Shown here in pieces: positions 19,645 through 28,250 of a DNA stretch of 64,000 nucleotides. This DNA is from Nocardiopsis alba DSM 43377 (GTDB taxonomy: Bacteria; Actinomycetota; Actinomycetes; Streptosporangiales; Streptosporangiaceae), in contig NZ_ANAC01000009.1 in assembly GCF_000341225.1 (NCBI RefSeq), positions 62,001-126,000 on the forward strand, read 5' to 3'. How positions within the stretch are numbered: the first letter of the stretch is position 1; each line of letters opens with the position of its first letter. The notes below the pieces were generated by a model that was not told the origin of the DNA, made no database searches, and saw nothing but the letters and a program-made list of their open reading frames with translations. The translations under genes and the position numbers were made by a program.

Positions 19645-20442
19645 TCAGACCTTACGGTGCTTCGGAACCCAGACACCGTCCTCGACGACGTAGTCGCCGA
19701 ACAGGGCGGGGGCCTCCTTCTGGAGGGTCTCGCCGATCAGGTTGAACAGCAGCCGGATCTCCTCCTCCGCACCGGGCGCGGTGCGGGCCTCCAGGGTGTG
19801 CCGCAGGGTGCGCACGTTGGCGGTCCACACCAGACCGGTCGCCACGCCCTCGGGGGCGAAGCGGCGCATGAAGGAGGTCTTGTGCTTCTTCTCCGCGAAC
19901 TTGACGCCCTCGTCGTCCAGGCCGAAGTGCTCGGCCATCCAGAACTGGAACTCCTCCATCCGCTGGAGCATCTCCGTGGCGCGTTCCATCAGCTCCGGGT
20001 CGTCCTCGGCCCAGTCCGGGAACCAGAACGGCAGGTCGGTCAGGCGTACGAAGCGCAGCGACTCCTGGGAGACCGCCACACCCGGACGGTGCCGGATGAG
20101 CTCGTGGGTGAGCACCCGCGAGACGTTGTGCAGCACGAAGCTGAAGCTCACGTGCTCCAGCACCGACCCGTGCAGGCTGGCGAGGATGTTGCCCAGGTAG
20201 GCGTCCTGGTCCTTGCGCACCCGCGTGACGTTGGGGTTCAGGCCCGGCTCCCAGGAGCGGTAGCACAGGCGCCCGGCGAACTCGGCGAGGTTCTGAGGGT
20301 CGTTGAGGTGGGCGTCGAGCTCACCCCGGTCGAACCGTTCCAGCCACGCGGCTCCGCCGACCTCCTCCAGGTAGTCGGCGATGGCGTCGTAGTCCACCTG
20401 TGGACGTGCGACCAGGCGGACCTGGGGCTCGACCTTCTTCAC
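19645..20442 (-). CDS. thyX: FAD-dependent thymidylate synthase ThyX
   Basis: The 265-residue protein makes dTMP from dUMP with methylene-tetrahydrofolate and FAD, without producing dihydrofolate. The signature region is at 117-130 (RHRPGVAVSQESLR). Here eight residues separate RHR from the signature Ser instead of the textbook seven. Other family regions are LHGSVLEHVSFSFVLHNVSR and NVRTLRHTLEART. The GTG ending at 20442 has AGGAGAGG upstream; 52 further codons in frame before it are not conserved. The gene appears monocistronic, with a strong terminator. Confidence 0.95.
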   Translation of the reverse strand: MKKVEPQVRLVARPQVDYDAIADYLEEVGGAAWLERFDRGELDAHLNDPQNLAEFAGRLCYRSWEPGLNPNVTRVRKDQDAYLGNILASLHGSVLEHVSFSFVLHNVSRVLTHELIRHRPGVAVSQESLRFVRLTDLPFWFPDWAEDDPELMERATEMLQRMEEFQFWMAEHFGLDDEGVKFAEKKHKTSFMRRFAPEGVATGLVWTANVRTLRHTLEARTAPGAEEEIRLLFNLIGETLQKEAPALFGDYVVEDGVWVPKHRKV

Positions 20443-20680
20443 AGCACCCTCTCCTCGCGACTCCCCGTCCCATGGCACGCTCGACCGCCGCGACCTGGAT
20501 CTTCCAGGGCACGGGAACGTGTGTGGGGCGGGGCCGATTGACCTCCCCCGAGGGTACACGTCCCGCCGGTCGGGCGTGGTCGGCCGGGCATCGGACATCG
20601 CCGGTCAGAGGGCGTCCGTCCGTTCGCACCTGCCCCGCCCCACCCCGTCCGCGAGGTCGGCGAGGGGCGGAGGCGCTCCG

Positions 20681-20821
20681 TCAGAGACCGTAGAAGTAGC
20701 CGGGGGCGACGAAGAGGCCGACGACGATGGCGGCGATACCCCAGAGGAGCTGTCCGCGCAGCACCCCCAGAACACCGGAGACGATAAGGATGATCCCGAG
20801 AATTGTTAGCAGAATACCCAT
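20681..20821 (-). CDS. Small hydrophobic membrane protein (46 aa)
   Basis: A short gene with two hydrophobic stretches, MGILLTILGIILIVSGVLGV and GIAAIVVGLFVAPGYFYGL, joined by a short polar turn LRGQLLW. It should form a two-helix hairpin in the membrane. Similar 45-60 residue proteins are common in actinobacteria (GPGG-type small membrane proteins, from memory), with unknown role. CAGGGG lies seven bases before the ATG. The frame is clearly coding by its hydrophobic pattern. The gene lies between trpE and thyX on the same strand. Confidence 0.75.
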   Translation of the reverse strand: MGILLTILGIILIVSGVLGVLRGQLLWGIAAIVVGLFVAPGYFYGL

Positions 20822-20945
20822 ACGCAACCCCTGTCCGGTCACGATCCGATCAAACTTCGCCTCGGTGATGCCTTCGCTTCACTCGGCGTCGGCCCAGGTG
20901 GGCGGCGGCCACTGTGACACGGGTCGCGCCGCCGCCCACGCCGGT

Positions 20946-23153
20946 TCAGCGCCGGGCCAGCTCCAGGACCCGGGCGACGATGTCCTCTCCGTCGGCGGCG
21001 GTGAGGATCGACTCGGGATGGAACTGGACGGCGTACCACCGGGCCGCGCGGTCCTCGATCGCCATGACGACCGGTTCCTCGCCGGCCTCGGCGTCCAGGA
21101 CGGCGGTCACCTCGAAGTTCTTCACCGCCTCGGGCACCGTATAGGTGGAGTGATAGCGCGCGGCCGGGAAGAGTCCGTCCTCGCCCCGCCCCTCCAACAG
21201 GTCTCCGCCCAGCACCCGGACCCGTCCGGGCTTGCCGTGCACGGGGTGGTCGAGGGAGCGCAGCTCGCCTCCCGCGTGTTCGACCATGCCCTGGAGGCCC
21301 AGGCAGACGCCGAACACCGGCAGTCGGCGGGCGGCCAGGGCGTCCAGTAGCTCCGACATGGCGAAGTCCTCGGGCAGGCCGGGACCGGGCGAGAGGACCA
21401 CCAGGTCGGGGGCGAGCCGGTCCAAGAGGTCGTGGTCGAAGCCGTAGCGGACGGTGGTGACCTCGGCCCCGTGGCGACGGACGTAGTCGGCCAGGGTGTT
21501 GACGAACGAGTCCTCGTGGTCCACCAGCAGGACGCGCATGCCCTCGCCCGGGCGCTCCTCCGTTCGGACGGGCCCCGCCTCGGGCGGCGTGCCCTCGTCC
21601 TCGGCCTCCCCCAGCGCGAGGGTCTCCAACAGGGCACGGGCCTTGAGGAAGGTCTCCCGTTCCTCGGCCTCGGGGTCGGAGTCGTAGAGCAGGGTCGCAC
21701 CCACCCTGACGGCGGCCACCCCGTCACGGATGTGAGCGGTGCGCAGAGTGAGGCCGGTGTTCATCGAACCGTCGAAGTTGATCACGCCCACGGCCCCGCC
21801 GTACCAGCGGCGGGGACTGCTCTCGTGCTGTTCGATGAACCGCATCGCCCAGGTCTTGGGCGCTCCGGTGACGGTGACCGCCCACATGTGGGTGAGGAAG
21901 GCGTCCAAAGCGTCGAACTCCGGACGCAGAGTGCCCTCGATGTGGTCGACCGTGTGGATGAGCCGCGAGTACATCTCGATCTGCCGGCGGCCGATGACCC
22001 GGACACTGCCCGGTTCGCACACCCGCGACTTGTCGTTGCGGTCCACGTCGGTGCACATGGTGAGCTCGGACTTCTCCTTGACCGAGGAGAGGAGCTCCTG
22101 GATGTTCTCGGCGTCGGCCAGGGCGTCCTCGCCGCGTCGTATGGTGCCGGAGATGGGGCAGGTCTCCACCCGTCGTCCCGCGTCGGGGGCGCCGCTGACC
22201 CGGACGAACATCTCCGGGGAGGCGCCCACCAGGTACTCGCCCTCGCCGAGGTTGAAGAAGAACTCGTAGGGGGCGGGGTTGCGTTCGCGCAGTCGCTCGT
22301 AGAAGCGGGCCGGCGATGAGCAGCGGGCGAACGTGCGGTGACCGGGGACGACCTCGAACAGGTCACCGCGGCGGAAGCGCTTCTTGGCCTCGGCGACGAT
22401 CTTCGCGTAGGAGCCGGGCACTGGCCCCTCCGGCACCTCTGAGGCGACCACCGGCGGCGTGGGACCGGTCCGTCGGGGCATCCCCTCGGTCACGGCCTCG
22501 GGGCGCCCTTCCCCCGCCGGGACGGTGAACTCGTAGGTGTGACGCACACAGGTCTCTCGCTTGCGGTCACGGACGATGATCGCGTCGGGCAGGTGCAGGA
22601 CCAGGTCGCGGTCGGTGGGGTCGCGGTCGATGTGGCGTTCGACGTGTTCGAACTGGAAGGCCAGGTCGTAGCCGAAGGCCCCGTAGAGACCCAGGGTGGA
22701 GTCCTCGGGGCTGCTCAGGGCCTCCACGAGCGCGCGCAGGGCGCTGAAGACGCTGGGACGGCGGCTGCGCTCCTCCTCGGTGAAGAGGACGGCCGGGTCG
22801 GGTTCGGGGACGGTCACCGTGACGTGGTCGACCCCTCGGTCGGTGGTCTCCCCCACGGTGGCCACCGCCTCGCCCAGGACGGGGAGTAGGACCCGTCCGC
22901 GCTCGTTGAGCGCGGTGAGCGTCACCCGCCGGTCGCGGGTGGCGATCTCCACGCAGGGGTCGACGTACCCGAGGTGCCAGCGGTCGTAGCGGCCGGGATA
23001 CTCCATGCCCGAGGAGAGCACGCCGCCGCGTCGGTGCTCGACCGAGGTGACGAGTTCGGTGAGGATCTCGGGATCGCAGGGGGTGACGCTGCGATGGACG
23101 GTCACGCCGCTCGGTGTGCGGTACGTGGTGGTCTGGGCGTCGCTGGGCTTCAC
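20946..23153 (-). CDS. trpE: Anthranilate synthase, fused component I and II (TrpE-TrpG)
   Basis: The 735-residue chain joins both subunits of anthranilate synthase, which makes anthranilate from chorismate and glutamine. The chorismate-binding part (to about 510) has TCPISGTIRRGED, LTMCTDVDRNDKSRVCEPG and VTGAPKTWAM. The glutamine amidotransferase part (about 535-735) has the nucleophile in VFGVCLGLQG and the His-Glu of VQFHPES. Such fusions occur in primary tryptophan synthesis (Azospirillum, Rhizobium) and in phenazine clusters. The tandem-Trp leader peptide and attenuator upstream argue for tryptophan control. The GTG ending at 23153 has AAGGA seven bases upstream. No other trp gene is adjacent. 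Confidence 0.95.
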   Translation of the reverse strand: MKPSDAQTTTYRTPSGVTVHRSVTPCDPEILTELVTSVEHRRGGVLSSGMEYPGRYDRWHLGYVDPCVEIATRDRRVTLTALNERGRVLLPVLGEAVATVGETTDRGVDHVTVTVPEPDPAVLFTEEERSRRPSVFSALRALVEALSSPEDSTLGLYGAFGYDLAFQFEHVERHIDRDPTDRDLVLHLPDAIIVRDRKRETCVRHTYEFTVPAGEGRPEAVTEGMPRRTGPTPPVVASEVPEGPVPGSYAKIVAEAKKRFRRGDLFEVVPGHRTFARCSSPARFYERLRERNPAPYEFFFNLGEGEYLVGASPEMFVRVSGAPDAGRRVETCPISGTIRRGEDALADAENIQELLSSVKEKSELTMCTDVDRNDKSRVCEPGSVRVIGRRQIEMYSRLIHTVDHIEGTLRPEFDALDAFLTHMWAVTVTGAPKTWAMRFIEQHESSPRRWYGGAVGVINFDGSMNTGLTLRTAHIRDGVAAVRVGATLLYDSDPEAEERETFLKARALLETLALGEAEDEGTPPEAGPVRTEERPGEGMRVLLVDHEDSFVNTLADYVRRHGAEVTTVRYGFDHDLLDRLAPDLVVLSPGPGLPEDFAMSELLDALAARRLPVFGVCLGLQGMVEHAGGELRSLDHPVHGKPGRVRVLGGDLLEGRGEDGLFPAARYHSTYTVPEAVKNFEVTAVLDAEAGEEPVVMAIEDRAARWYAVQFHPESILTAADGEDIVARVLELARR

Positions 23154-23221
23154 GGCCGGTCCTTCGGGGCGTTCGACGGTCGGGGTCGGTCACACCGGAC
23201 GGGGCCGTGGGAGAACACGAA

Positions 23222-23244
23222 CGACCGCCGTTCCGGGGCGGTCG
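23222..23244 (-). terminator. trp attenuator terminator hairpin
   Basis: CGACCGCC and GGCGGTCG are perfect 8-base arms with a 7-base loop. On the minus-strand RNA the hairpin is followed by U-rich UUCGUGUUCU. It lies between the trp leader peptide and trpE. Confidence 0.75.
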
Positions 23245-23277
23245 CTGTTCGGGTATGCGAACTGATCGGTGCGCCGC

Positions 23278-23322
23278 CTAAGTGCGGCGCCACCACTGTC
23301 CGTTGATCGGTTCGGTTCGCAT
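23278..23322 (-). CDS. trpL: trp operon leader peptide (14 aa, tandem Trp)
   Basis: The sequence reads MRTEPINGQWWRRT and stops. Two consecutive Trp codons followed by a GC-rich hairpin set (GGCGCCGC/GGCGGCGC around the stop codon) and then the terminator hairpin at 23222-23244 make a classic transcription attenuator. Ribosome stalling at the Trp codons should favour the antiterminator. A TACACT -10 box at 23330-23335 ends only seven bases before the ATG, so the leader peptide is probably translated from a leaderless or nearly leaderless transcript. Confidence 0.85.
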   Translation of the reverse strand: MRTEPINGQWWRRT

Positions 23323-23329
23323 GGGGCCG

Positions 23330-23335
23330 AGTGTA
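23330..23335 (-). promoter_or_regulatory. -10 box of the trp promoter
   Basis: TACACT on the minus strand, seven bases before the leader peptide ATG. No clear -35 element was found. Confidence 0.5.
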
Positions 23336-23505
23336 GCCGGTGTCCCGCGGTCTTCGGGGCCGAATACACGAAAACCCTCGTCCCGGGAGGGGCGAGGGCG
23401 TACGAGCAGGGGTGGGCGCGAGGAGGACTCCTCTGCTAGGCTGCTTCACCCATGCATCCAAGGAAGAATTCCACACATCTTCCACAACGCAAGGATAGCA
23501 AACAG

Positions 23506-25803
23506 ATGAGCTCCCGTCAACAGGACGATCTCTCCCCCTCGGCGGAGAAGGCGGCGATCGCGACCGAACAGGCCCGGGTCACCGCCATGTACGAGCGGTT
23601 GGACGACCTGCGCGCCCACACCAGGGAGCGACTCGCCGAGGCCCACCTCCAGGAGCGCTCGGGCTACGCCGCCCTCATGGAACGCGAGGCCCGCTCCTAC
23701 GAGCAGGCCCTCCGGCACGCGCGCTTCGGCGCGGTCGAGGAGGGGTTGTGCTTCGGCAGGATCGACATCGCCCACGACGACGGCGACGAGGCGCGCTACG
23801 TGGGGCGGATCGGACTGCGCGACACCGAGCACGAGACCATCCTCGTGGACTGGCGCGCGCCGGCCGCCCGGCCCTTCTACGCCGCGACGCCGGGCTCCCC
23901 CGAAGGGATCGTCCGCCGCCGGCATCTGAGGGTCCGCCATCGTCGTGTGATCGGACTGGACGACGAGGTGTTCGACCCCGACGGCCTGACCGAGGGGGAC
24001 CGCCGTCAACTCGTCGGCGAGGCGGCGCTGATGGCCTCGCTGACCCGGGGCCGCACCGGAAGGATGGGCGACATCGTCGCCACCATCCAGGCCGAACAGG
24101 ACCGGGTCATCCGCGCCCGCCTGTCCGGGATCCTGGTGGTCCAGGGAGGCCCGGGCACCGGCAAGACCGTCGCCGCCCTGCACCGGGCCGCCTATCTGCT
24201 CTACACCCACCGTTCGGTCCTGGAACGACGCGGTGTCCTGGTGGTGGGCCCCAACCCGACGTTCCTGCGCTACATCGGGGACGTGCTGCCGTCCTTGGGC
24301 GAGACCGACGTGGTGATGCGCACCGTGGGGGAGCTGGTGCCCGGGGTGGAGGCCACGATCGGCGACGATCACGAGGTCGCCGCCCTCAAGGGCGCGCCCG
24401 TCATGGCCGATCTGGTGCGCGCCGCGATCCAGGACCGGCAGCGTTCACCGGAGCGGGCCTTCGGGGAACCGGACCTGCGGGTGGAGACCGACGCGGGAAC
24501 GCTCGTCGTTCCCGGTCCGACCTGCGACCGCGTCCTGGCCACCGCCCGCGGCCTGAGGCTGGAGCACAACGTCGCCCGCAAGTACGTGGTCGACAGGCTG
24601 CTCCGCGAGCTCGCGCGGGCCGAGTCGACCCTGCTCGGTCGCCCCGTGGACGAGGAGGACCTGCCCCACGCCGGTGGACGACTGTGGCAGGAGGATCCCG
24701 TACGCGAGGCGCTGGACGCCCTGTGGCCCGATCTGACGCCGCGACGGCTGCTGCGCGATCTGTACTCCGACCGGGAGACGCTGCTCCGGGTCGCGGAGGC
24801 CGGCGGCCTCGACGCGGAGCGGGCCCCGCTCCTCCTGCGTCCGGCCGGGGCGCCGTGGACCGTGGAGGACGTGCCCCTGCTGGACGAGGCCGCCGAGCTG
24901 CTGGGACGGGACGACGGGGCCGAGCGGGCGCGTCGTCGACGCGAGGACGCCGAACGGGCCGAGGAGGAACGCTACGCCCAGGGCGTTCTGGAGCTGACCG
25001 GCCTGGCGGAGGACCCGGCGGAGGGTCTGGACGCGGCCCTTCTCGCCGACCGGCACCGGGCGCCGGGCCCCTCCTCCACCACGGCCGAACGGGCCGCGGC
25101 CGACCGGAGGTGGACCTACGGGCACGTGATCGTGGACGAGGCCCAGGAGCTCTCCCCCATGGCCTGGCGCGCGGTCATGCGACGCGTCCCGACCCGTTCC
25201 CTGACGGTGGTGGGCGACGTGGCCCAGACCGGCAGCGCGGTGGGCGCCCGTTCCTGGAGGGAGGCGCTCGAACCGTACGCCGGGGACAAGGTGTACGTGG
25301 AGACGCTGCGGGTCAACTACCGCACCCCCGCGCCGATCATGGAGGTCGCCGCCGACGTGCTGCGTGTGGCGGCGCCCGGTCAGGAGGCCCCGGAGTCGGT
25401 CCGTGAGGAGGGCGATCCGCCCAGGGCCGTCCTCATGGGGAACGGTCCGAAGGGCGATCTTCCCGGGCTCGTCGCGGAGGAGCTCGACGCCATCGGCGAG
25501 GGCCGGGTCGCGGTGATCGCCTCCGACGCCTCGATCTCCGAGGTGGCCGAGGCCCTCCCGGAGGCCGCGCGCCCCGCGGCGGAGCGAGGGCGCGACGGGT
25601 CGACCCCCTCCGTGGTGGTGTCGACCATCACCGAGGCCAAGGGGCTGGAGTTCGACTCGGTCATCGTTGTACGTCCCGAGGAACTGCTCGCCCGACCGTG
25701 CGGCGCCGGCGATCTGTACGTGGCATTGACCCGGGCGACCCGGCGTCTGACCGTGGCGCACGAGACCGATCTTCCCGAGGTTCTGGGGAGGTTGAACGCC
25801 TGA
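23506..25803 (+). CDS. helD: HelD-like RNA polymerase recycling helicase (UvrD superfamily)
   Basis: The 765-residue protein is an actinobacterial HelD. The N-terminal 90 residues are coiled-coil. A superfamily I NTPase follows, with Walker A GGPGTGKTVAALHR at about 213 and Walker B VIVDEAQELSPMAWRA at about 540. The C-terminal motifs are VNYRTPAPIMEV and ITEAKGLEFDSV. HelD binds RNA polymerase, frees it from DNA and recycles it; a subset (HelR) protects against rifamycins. No rifamycin-associated palindrome was seen upstream. The ATG at 23506 has AAGGAT 11 bases upstream; an earlier ATG at 23452 is in frame. A hairpin (CCCTCG...CGAGGG, about 23374-23397) lies in the divergent promoter region. 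Confidence 0.9.
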   Translation: MSSRQQDDLSPSAEKAAIATEQARVTAMYERLDDLRAHTRERLAEAHLQERSGYAALMEREARSYEQALRHARFGAVEEGLCFGRIDIAHDDGDEARYVGRIGLRDTEHETILVDWRAPAARPFYAATPGSPEGIVRRRHLRVRHRRVIGLDDEVFDPDGLTEGDRRQLVGEAALMASLTRGRTGRMGDIVATIQAEQDRVIRARLSGILVVQGGPGTGKTVAALHRAAYLLYTHRSVLERRGVLVVGPNPTFLRYIGDVLPSLGETDVVMRTVGELVPGVEATIGDDHEVAALKGAPVMADLVRAAIQDRQRSPERAFGEPDLRVETDAGTLVVPGPTCDRVLATARGLRLEHNVARKYVVDRLLRELARAESTLLGRPVDEEDLPHAGGRLWQEDPVREALDALWPDLTPRRLLRDLYSDRETLLRVAEAGGLDAERAPLLLRPAGAPWTVEDVPLLDEAAELLGRDDGAERARRRREDAERAEEERYAQGVLELTGLAEDPAEGLDAALLADRHRAPGPSSTTAERAAADRRWTYGHVIVDEAQELSPMAWRAVMRRVPTRSLTVVGDVAQTGSAVGARSWREALEPYAGDKVYVETLRVNYRTPAPIMEVAADVLRVAAPGQEAPESVREEGDPPRAVLMGNGPKGDLPGLVAEELDAIGEGRVAVIASDASISEVAEALPEAARPAAERGRDGSTPSVVVSTITEAKGLEFDSVIVVRPEELLARPCGAGDLYVALTRATRRLTVAHETDLPEVLGRLNA

Positions 25804-25947
25804 CGCGCGCGGGCCTTCTCGAGAGCGGGAGGGCCCGCGCCCACAGGCCTCGCGACCCCGCCGCGTCGTATCCCGCACCGGTTCACCTGGGCCTTCTCCG
25901 AGGGGTCCATGTGAATCCCTGTGGCGAACGAGGTGACGCCGACCAAA

Positions 25948-25974
25948 ATTGTACGTACACTCTGTACGGACAAT
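25948..25974 (+). promoter_or_regulatory. 27-bp palindromic operator overlapping the kdgT-type promoter
   Basis: ATTGTACGTACA (25948-25959) and TGTACGGACAAT (25963-25974) are inverted repeats with one mismatch and a 3-base spacer. Each arm holds a GTAC-G-N-AC core. TTGTAC (-35-like) and CAATAT (25971-25976, -10-like) with 16 bases between them overlap the site, so a bound protein would block RNA polymerase. The GntR regulator encoded at 29381-30253 is the natural candidate. Confidence 0.65.
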
Positions 25975-26028
25975 ATGTGGATCGGCCCTGAGGAACGCCA
26001 CCCCACGGGCCCCTGCGAACGGACACTC

Positions 26029-27063
26029 ATGCGCGACGACCACGGGTCCGTGGTGCCCCTCTACCACTGGCTGAACAAGATCCCCGGCGGGGCCATGCTC
26101 ATCCCGCTGATCCTGGGATCCGTGCTGGGCACCTTCGCCCCGGCCGCCCTCGACATCGGCAGCTTCACCACCGCGTTGTTCAAGGACAGCGCCCTGCCGC
26201 TGATCGCGCTCCTGATCTTCGCCACCGGCACCCAGGTCACCCTCCGCACCAGTGGTCCCGTCCTGGCCACCACCGGCGTGGTCCTCCTGGGCAAGAGCGT
26301 CATCCCCGGCCTGCTCATCGTCGCCCTGGCCATGGTCACCGGCCCCGAGGGCATCCTCGGCGTCTCCATCCTGGCGATGATCGCCGCCGCCACCAACGCC
26401 AACGGCGGACTGTGGCTCGCCATCACCGGCCAGTACGGACGCACCAAGGACCGGGGCGCCTACATCGCCGGAGCGGTCAACGACGGCCCCTTCTTCGCCC
26501 TCCTGTTCATCGGCGCCTCCGGCCTCGGCCAGATCCCGTTCGTCACCCTGCTCGCCGCGATCCTGCCCTTCCTGCTGGGCGTGGTGATCGGCAACGTCGA
26601 CGCCCAGTGGCGCTCGGTGCTCAAGCCCGTGCCCGGCATCGTCATCCCCTTCTTCGCCTTCGCCCTCGGTACCGGGATCGACCTCGGCGACGTCGCCCGA
26701 GGCGGTCTGACCGGCGTCCTGATGGGTGTGGTCATCACCCTGTTCACCGGCGGACTGGTCTACCTGGGCTACCGCTTCCTGCTCCGACGCGGTGGAGAGT
26801 CCGGCGTCGGCTTCGCCGCCGGCACCACCTCCGGCAACGCCGTGGCCACCCCGGCCGTCGTCGCCGCCGCGGACCCCTCCTTCAGCGCCTACGTGGGTAC
26901 CGCCACCTCCCAGGTCGCCGCGAGCGTCCTGGTCACCGCCCTCCTCGCCCCTCTGGTCACCACCTGGGTCCTGCGCCGCGCCGGCGCCCGCCCGGCCGAG
27001 GCCGAACGAGAGGAACTGGAGGCCGCCGCCGCGGCCACCGCCACGAAGGGGGCCGCCTCGTGA
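26029..27063 (+). CDS. 2-keto-3-deoxygluconate permease family (KdgT-type) transporter
   Basis: The 344-residue membrane protein has about ten hydrophobic helices and begins near the KdgT-typical KIPGGAMLIPLILGSVLG. It also has AAATNANGGLWLAITGQYG and GTTSGNAVATPAVVAAADP. KdgT proteins import 2-keto-3-deoxygluconate or other sugar acids with protons. Here the next two genes encode an acid-sugar kinase and a PdxA2-type dehydrogenase, so the substrate is more likely a four-carbon acid such as threonate or erythronate. The ATG at 26029 is preceded by a weak ACGGAC; a GTG at 26050 is also possible. The stop overlaps the start of the kinase gene. Confidence 0.88.
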   Translation: MRDDHGSVVPLYHWLNKIPGGAMLIPLILGSVLGTFAPAALDIGSFTTALFKDSALPLIALLIFATGTQVTLRTSGPVLATTGVVLLGKSVIPGLLIVALAMVTGPEGILGVSILAMIAAATNANGGLWLAITGQYGRTKDRGAYIAGAVNDGPFFALLFIGASGLGQIPFVTLLAAILPFLLGVVIGNVDAQWRSVLKPVPGIVIPFFAFALGTGIDLGDVARGGLTGVLMGVVITLFTGGLVYLGYRFLLRRGGESGVGFAAGTTSGNAVATPAVVAAADPSFSAYVGTATSQVAASVLVTALLAPLVTTWVLRRAGARPAEAEREELEAAAAATATKGAAS

Positions 27064-28250
27064 CCACCCCGCGCATCGCGATCGTCGCCGACGACCTGAC
27101 CGGCGCGGGCGACACCGCCGTCCAGTTCGTCCACGCGGGTCACCGCACCGAACTCCGCCTCACCCCGGCCGGTGGTGACGCCGACGTCGTCGCCATCACC
27201 ACCGACTCCCGGGCCCTGCCCGCGGAGGAGGCCTCCGCCACCGTCGCCCGCGCCGTACGCGACCTGCGAGAGGCCGGTGTCGGGCTGGTCTACAAGAAGG
27301 TGGACTCCACCCTGCGCGGTCCGCTGCGCGCCGAGATCGACGGGGCCCTGTCCTCCTGGACCCCCGACGCGGTGGCCGTGGTCTGCCCGGCCTTCCCCGC
27401 CACAGGGCGCGTCGTCCAGGACGGGATCCTGCTCGTGGACGGCGTGGAGGTCCATCGCACCGCCGTCGGCCGCGACCCGGTGACCCCGGTGACCGAGAGC
27501 GACGTCGCCGCGCTGCTCGGCGCCGAACACGTCGTCCTGACCGGTGACACGGCCGCGGAGGACGCGGCCCTCCTGCGCGCGGCGGGGCCCGTGGTCGTCG
27601 TGGACGCCCGGACCGACGAGGACCTGGACCGGGTCGCGGCGGCCGTCGTCGCGCTCGGCCCCGACGCCCTCCCGGTGGGCTCCGCCGGGCTCGCCACCCG
27701 GCTCGCCCGTTCCCGGCCTCCGCGCACCGGCCTCGCGCCCTCGCTCGTCATGGTCACCTCCCTGCACGGCGTCGCCCGCGAACAGGTCGCCCGACTGGCC
27801 GACGACCCCGGCACCCGGCTGGAGCGTCCCGAGCCCGAGGACCTGGCCGACGACCTCTCCTGGCGCCGGTGGAGCGACACCGTCCTGGAGCGCTTCGACA
27901 CCGAGGCGCCCCGGACCGTGATCGTGGCTCCGGAGGACCGGGGCGGTTCCCTCTCCCCGGAGGGCGTGTCCCGCCGGTTGGGGGCCCTCTGCTCCGACAT
28001 CGCCGAGCGACACGAGATCTCCGGGTTCGTGGTCACCGGAGGCGACGGCGCCCGCGCCCTCACCTCCCGCCTGGAGGCCAACGCCATCCGGCTGACCGGA
28101 GAGGTCGCCCCCGGCATCCCGATCGGCGCCCTGTCGGGCGGCCCCCGACACGGCCTCACCATCGTCACCAAGGCGGGGGGCTTCGGCTCCCCCACCGCAC
28201 TCTTGGACGCCGCCGAGGCGGTCCGTCACACGAAAGGCAGCAACGAATGA
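27060..28250 (+). CDS. DUF1537-family four-carbon acid sugar kinase
   Basis: The 396-residue protein has the two halves of the DUF1537 kinases. The N-terminal half (IAIVADDLTGAGDTAVQF, LVYKKVDSTLRGPLRAE) binds the sugar acid. The C-terminal half (SGFVVTGGDGARALTSRLEA, PIGALSGGPRHGLTIVTKAG) binds ATP. Characterised members phosphorylate D-threonate, D-erythronate, L-threonate or 3-oxo-tetronate. The pairing with PdxA2 fits the threonate kinase branch. The GTG start overlaps the permease stop (GTGA), and AAGGGGG lies about nine bases upstream, indicating translational coupling. The frame is open far upstream of the GTG but antisense-like there. Confidence 0.9.
   Translation: MTTPRIAIVADDLTGAGDTAVQFVHAGHRTELRLTPAGGDADVVAITTDSRALPAEEASATVARAVRDLREAGVGLVYKKVDSTLRGPLRAEIDGALSSWTPDAVAVVCPAFPATGRVVQDGILLVDGVEVHRTAVGRDPVTPVTESDVAALLGAEHVVLTGDTAAEDAALLRAAGPVVVVDARTDEDLDRVAAAVVALGPDALPVGSAGLATRLARSRPPRTGLAPSLVMVTSLHGVAREQVARLADDPGTRLERPEPEDLADDLSWRRWSDTVLERFDTEAPRTVIVAPEDRGGSLSPEGVSRRLGALCSDIAERHEISGFVVTGGDGARALTSRLEANAIRLTGEVAPGIPIGALSGGPRHGLTIVTKAGGFGSPTALLDAAEAVRHTKGSNE

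Noticed and set aside
23370..23400. Hairpin CCCTCG/CGAGGG before helD as a rifamycin-associated element
   Set aside because: Sequence and position do not match the element I know; it may be a simple hairpin.
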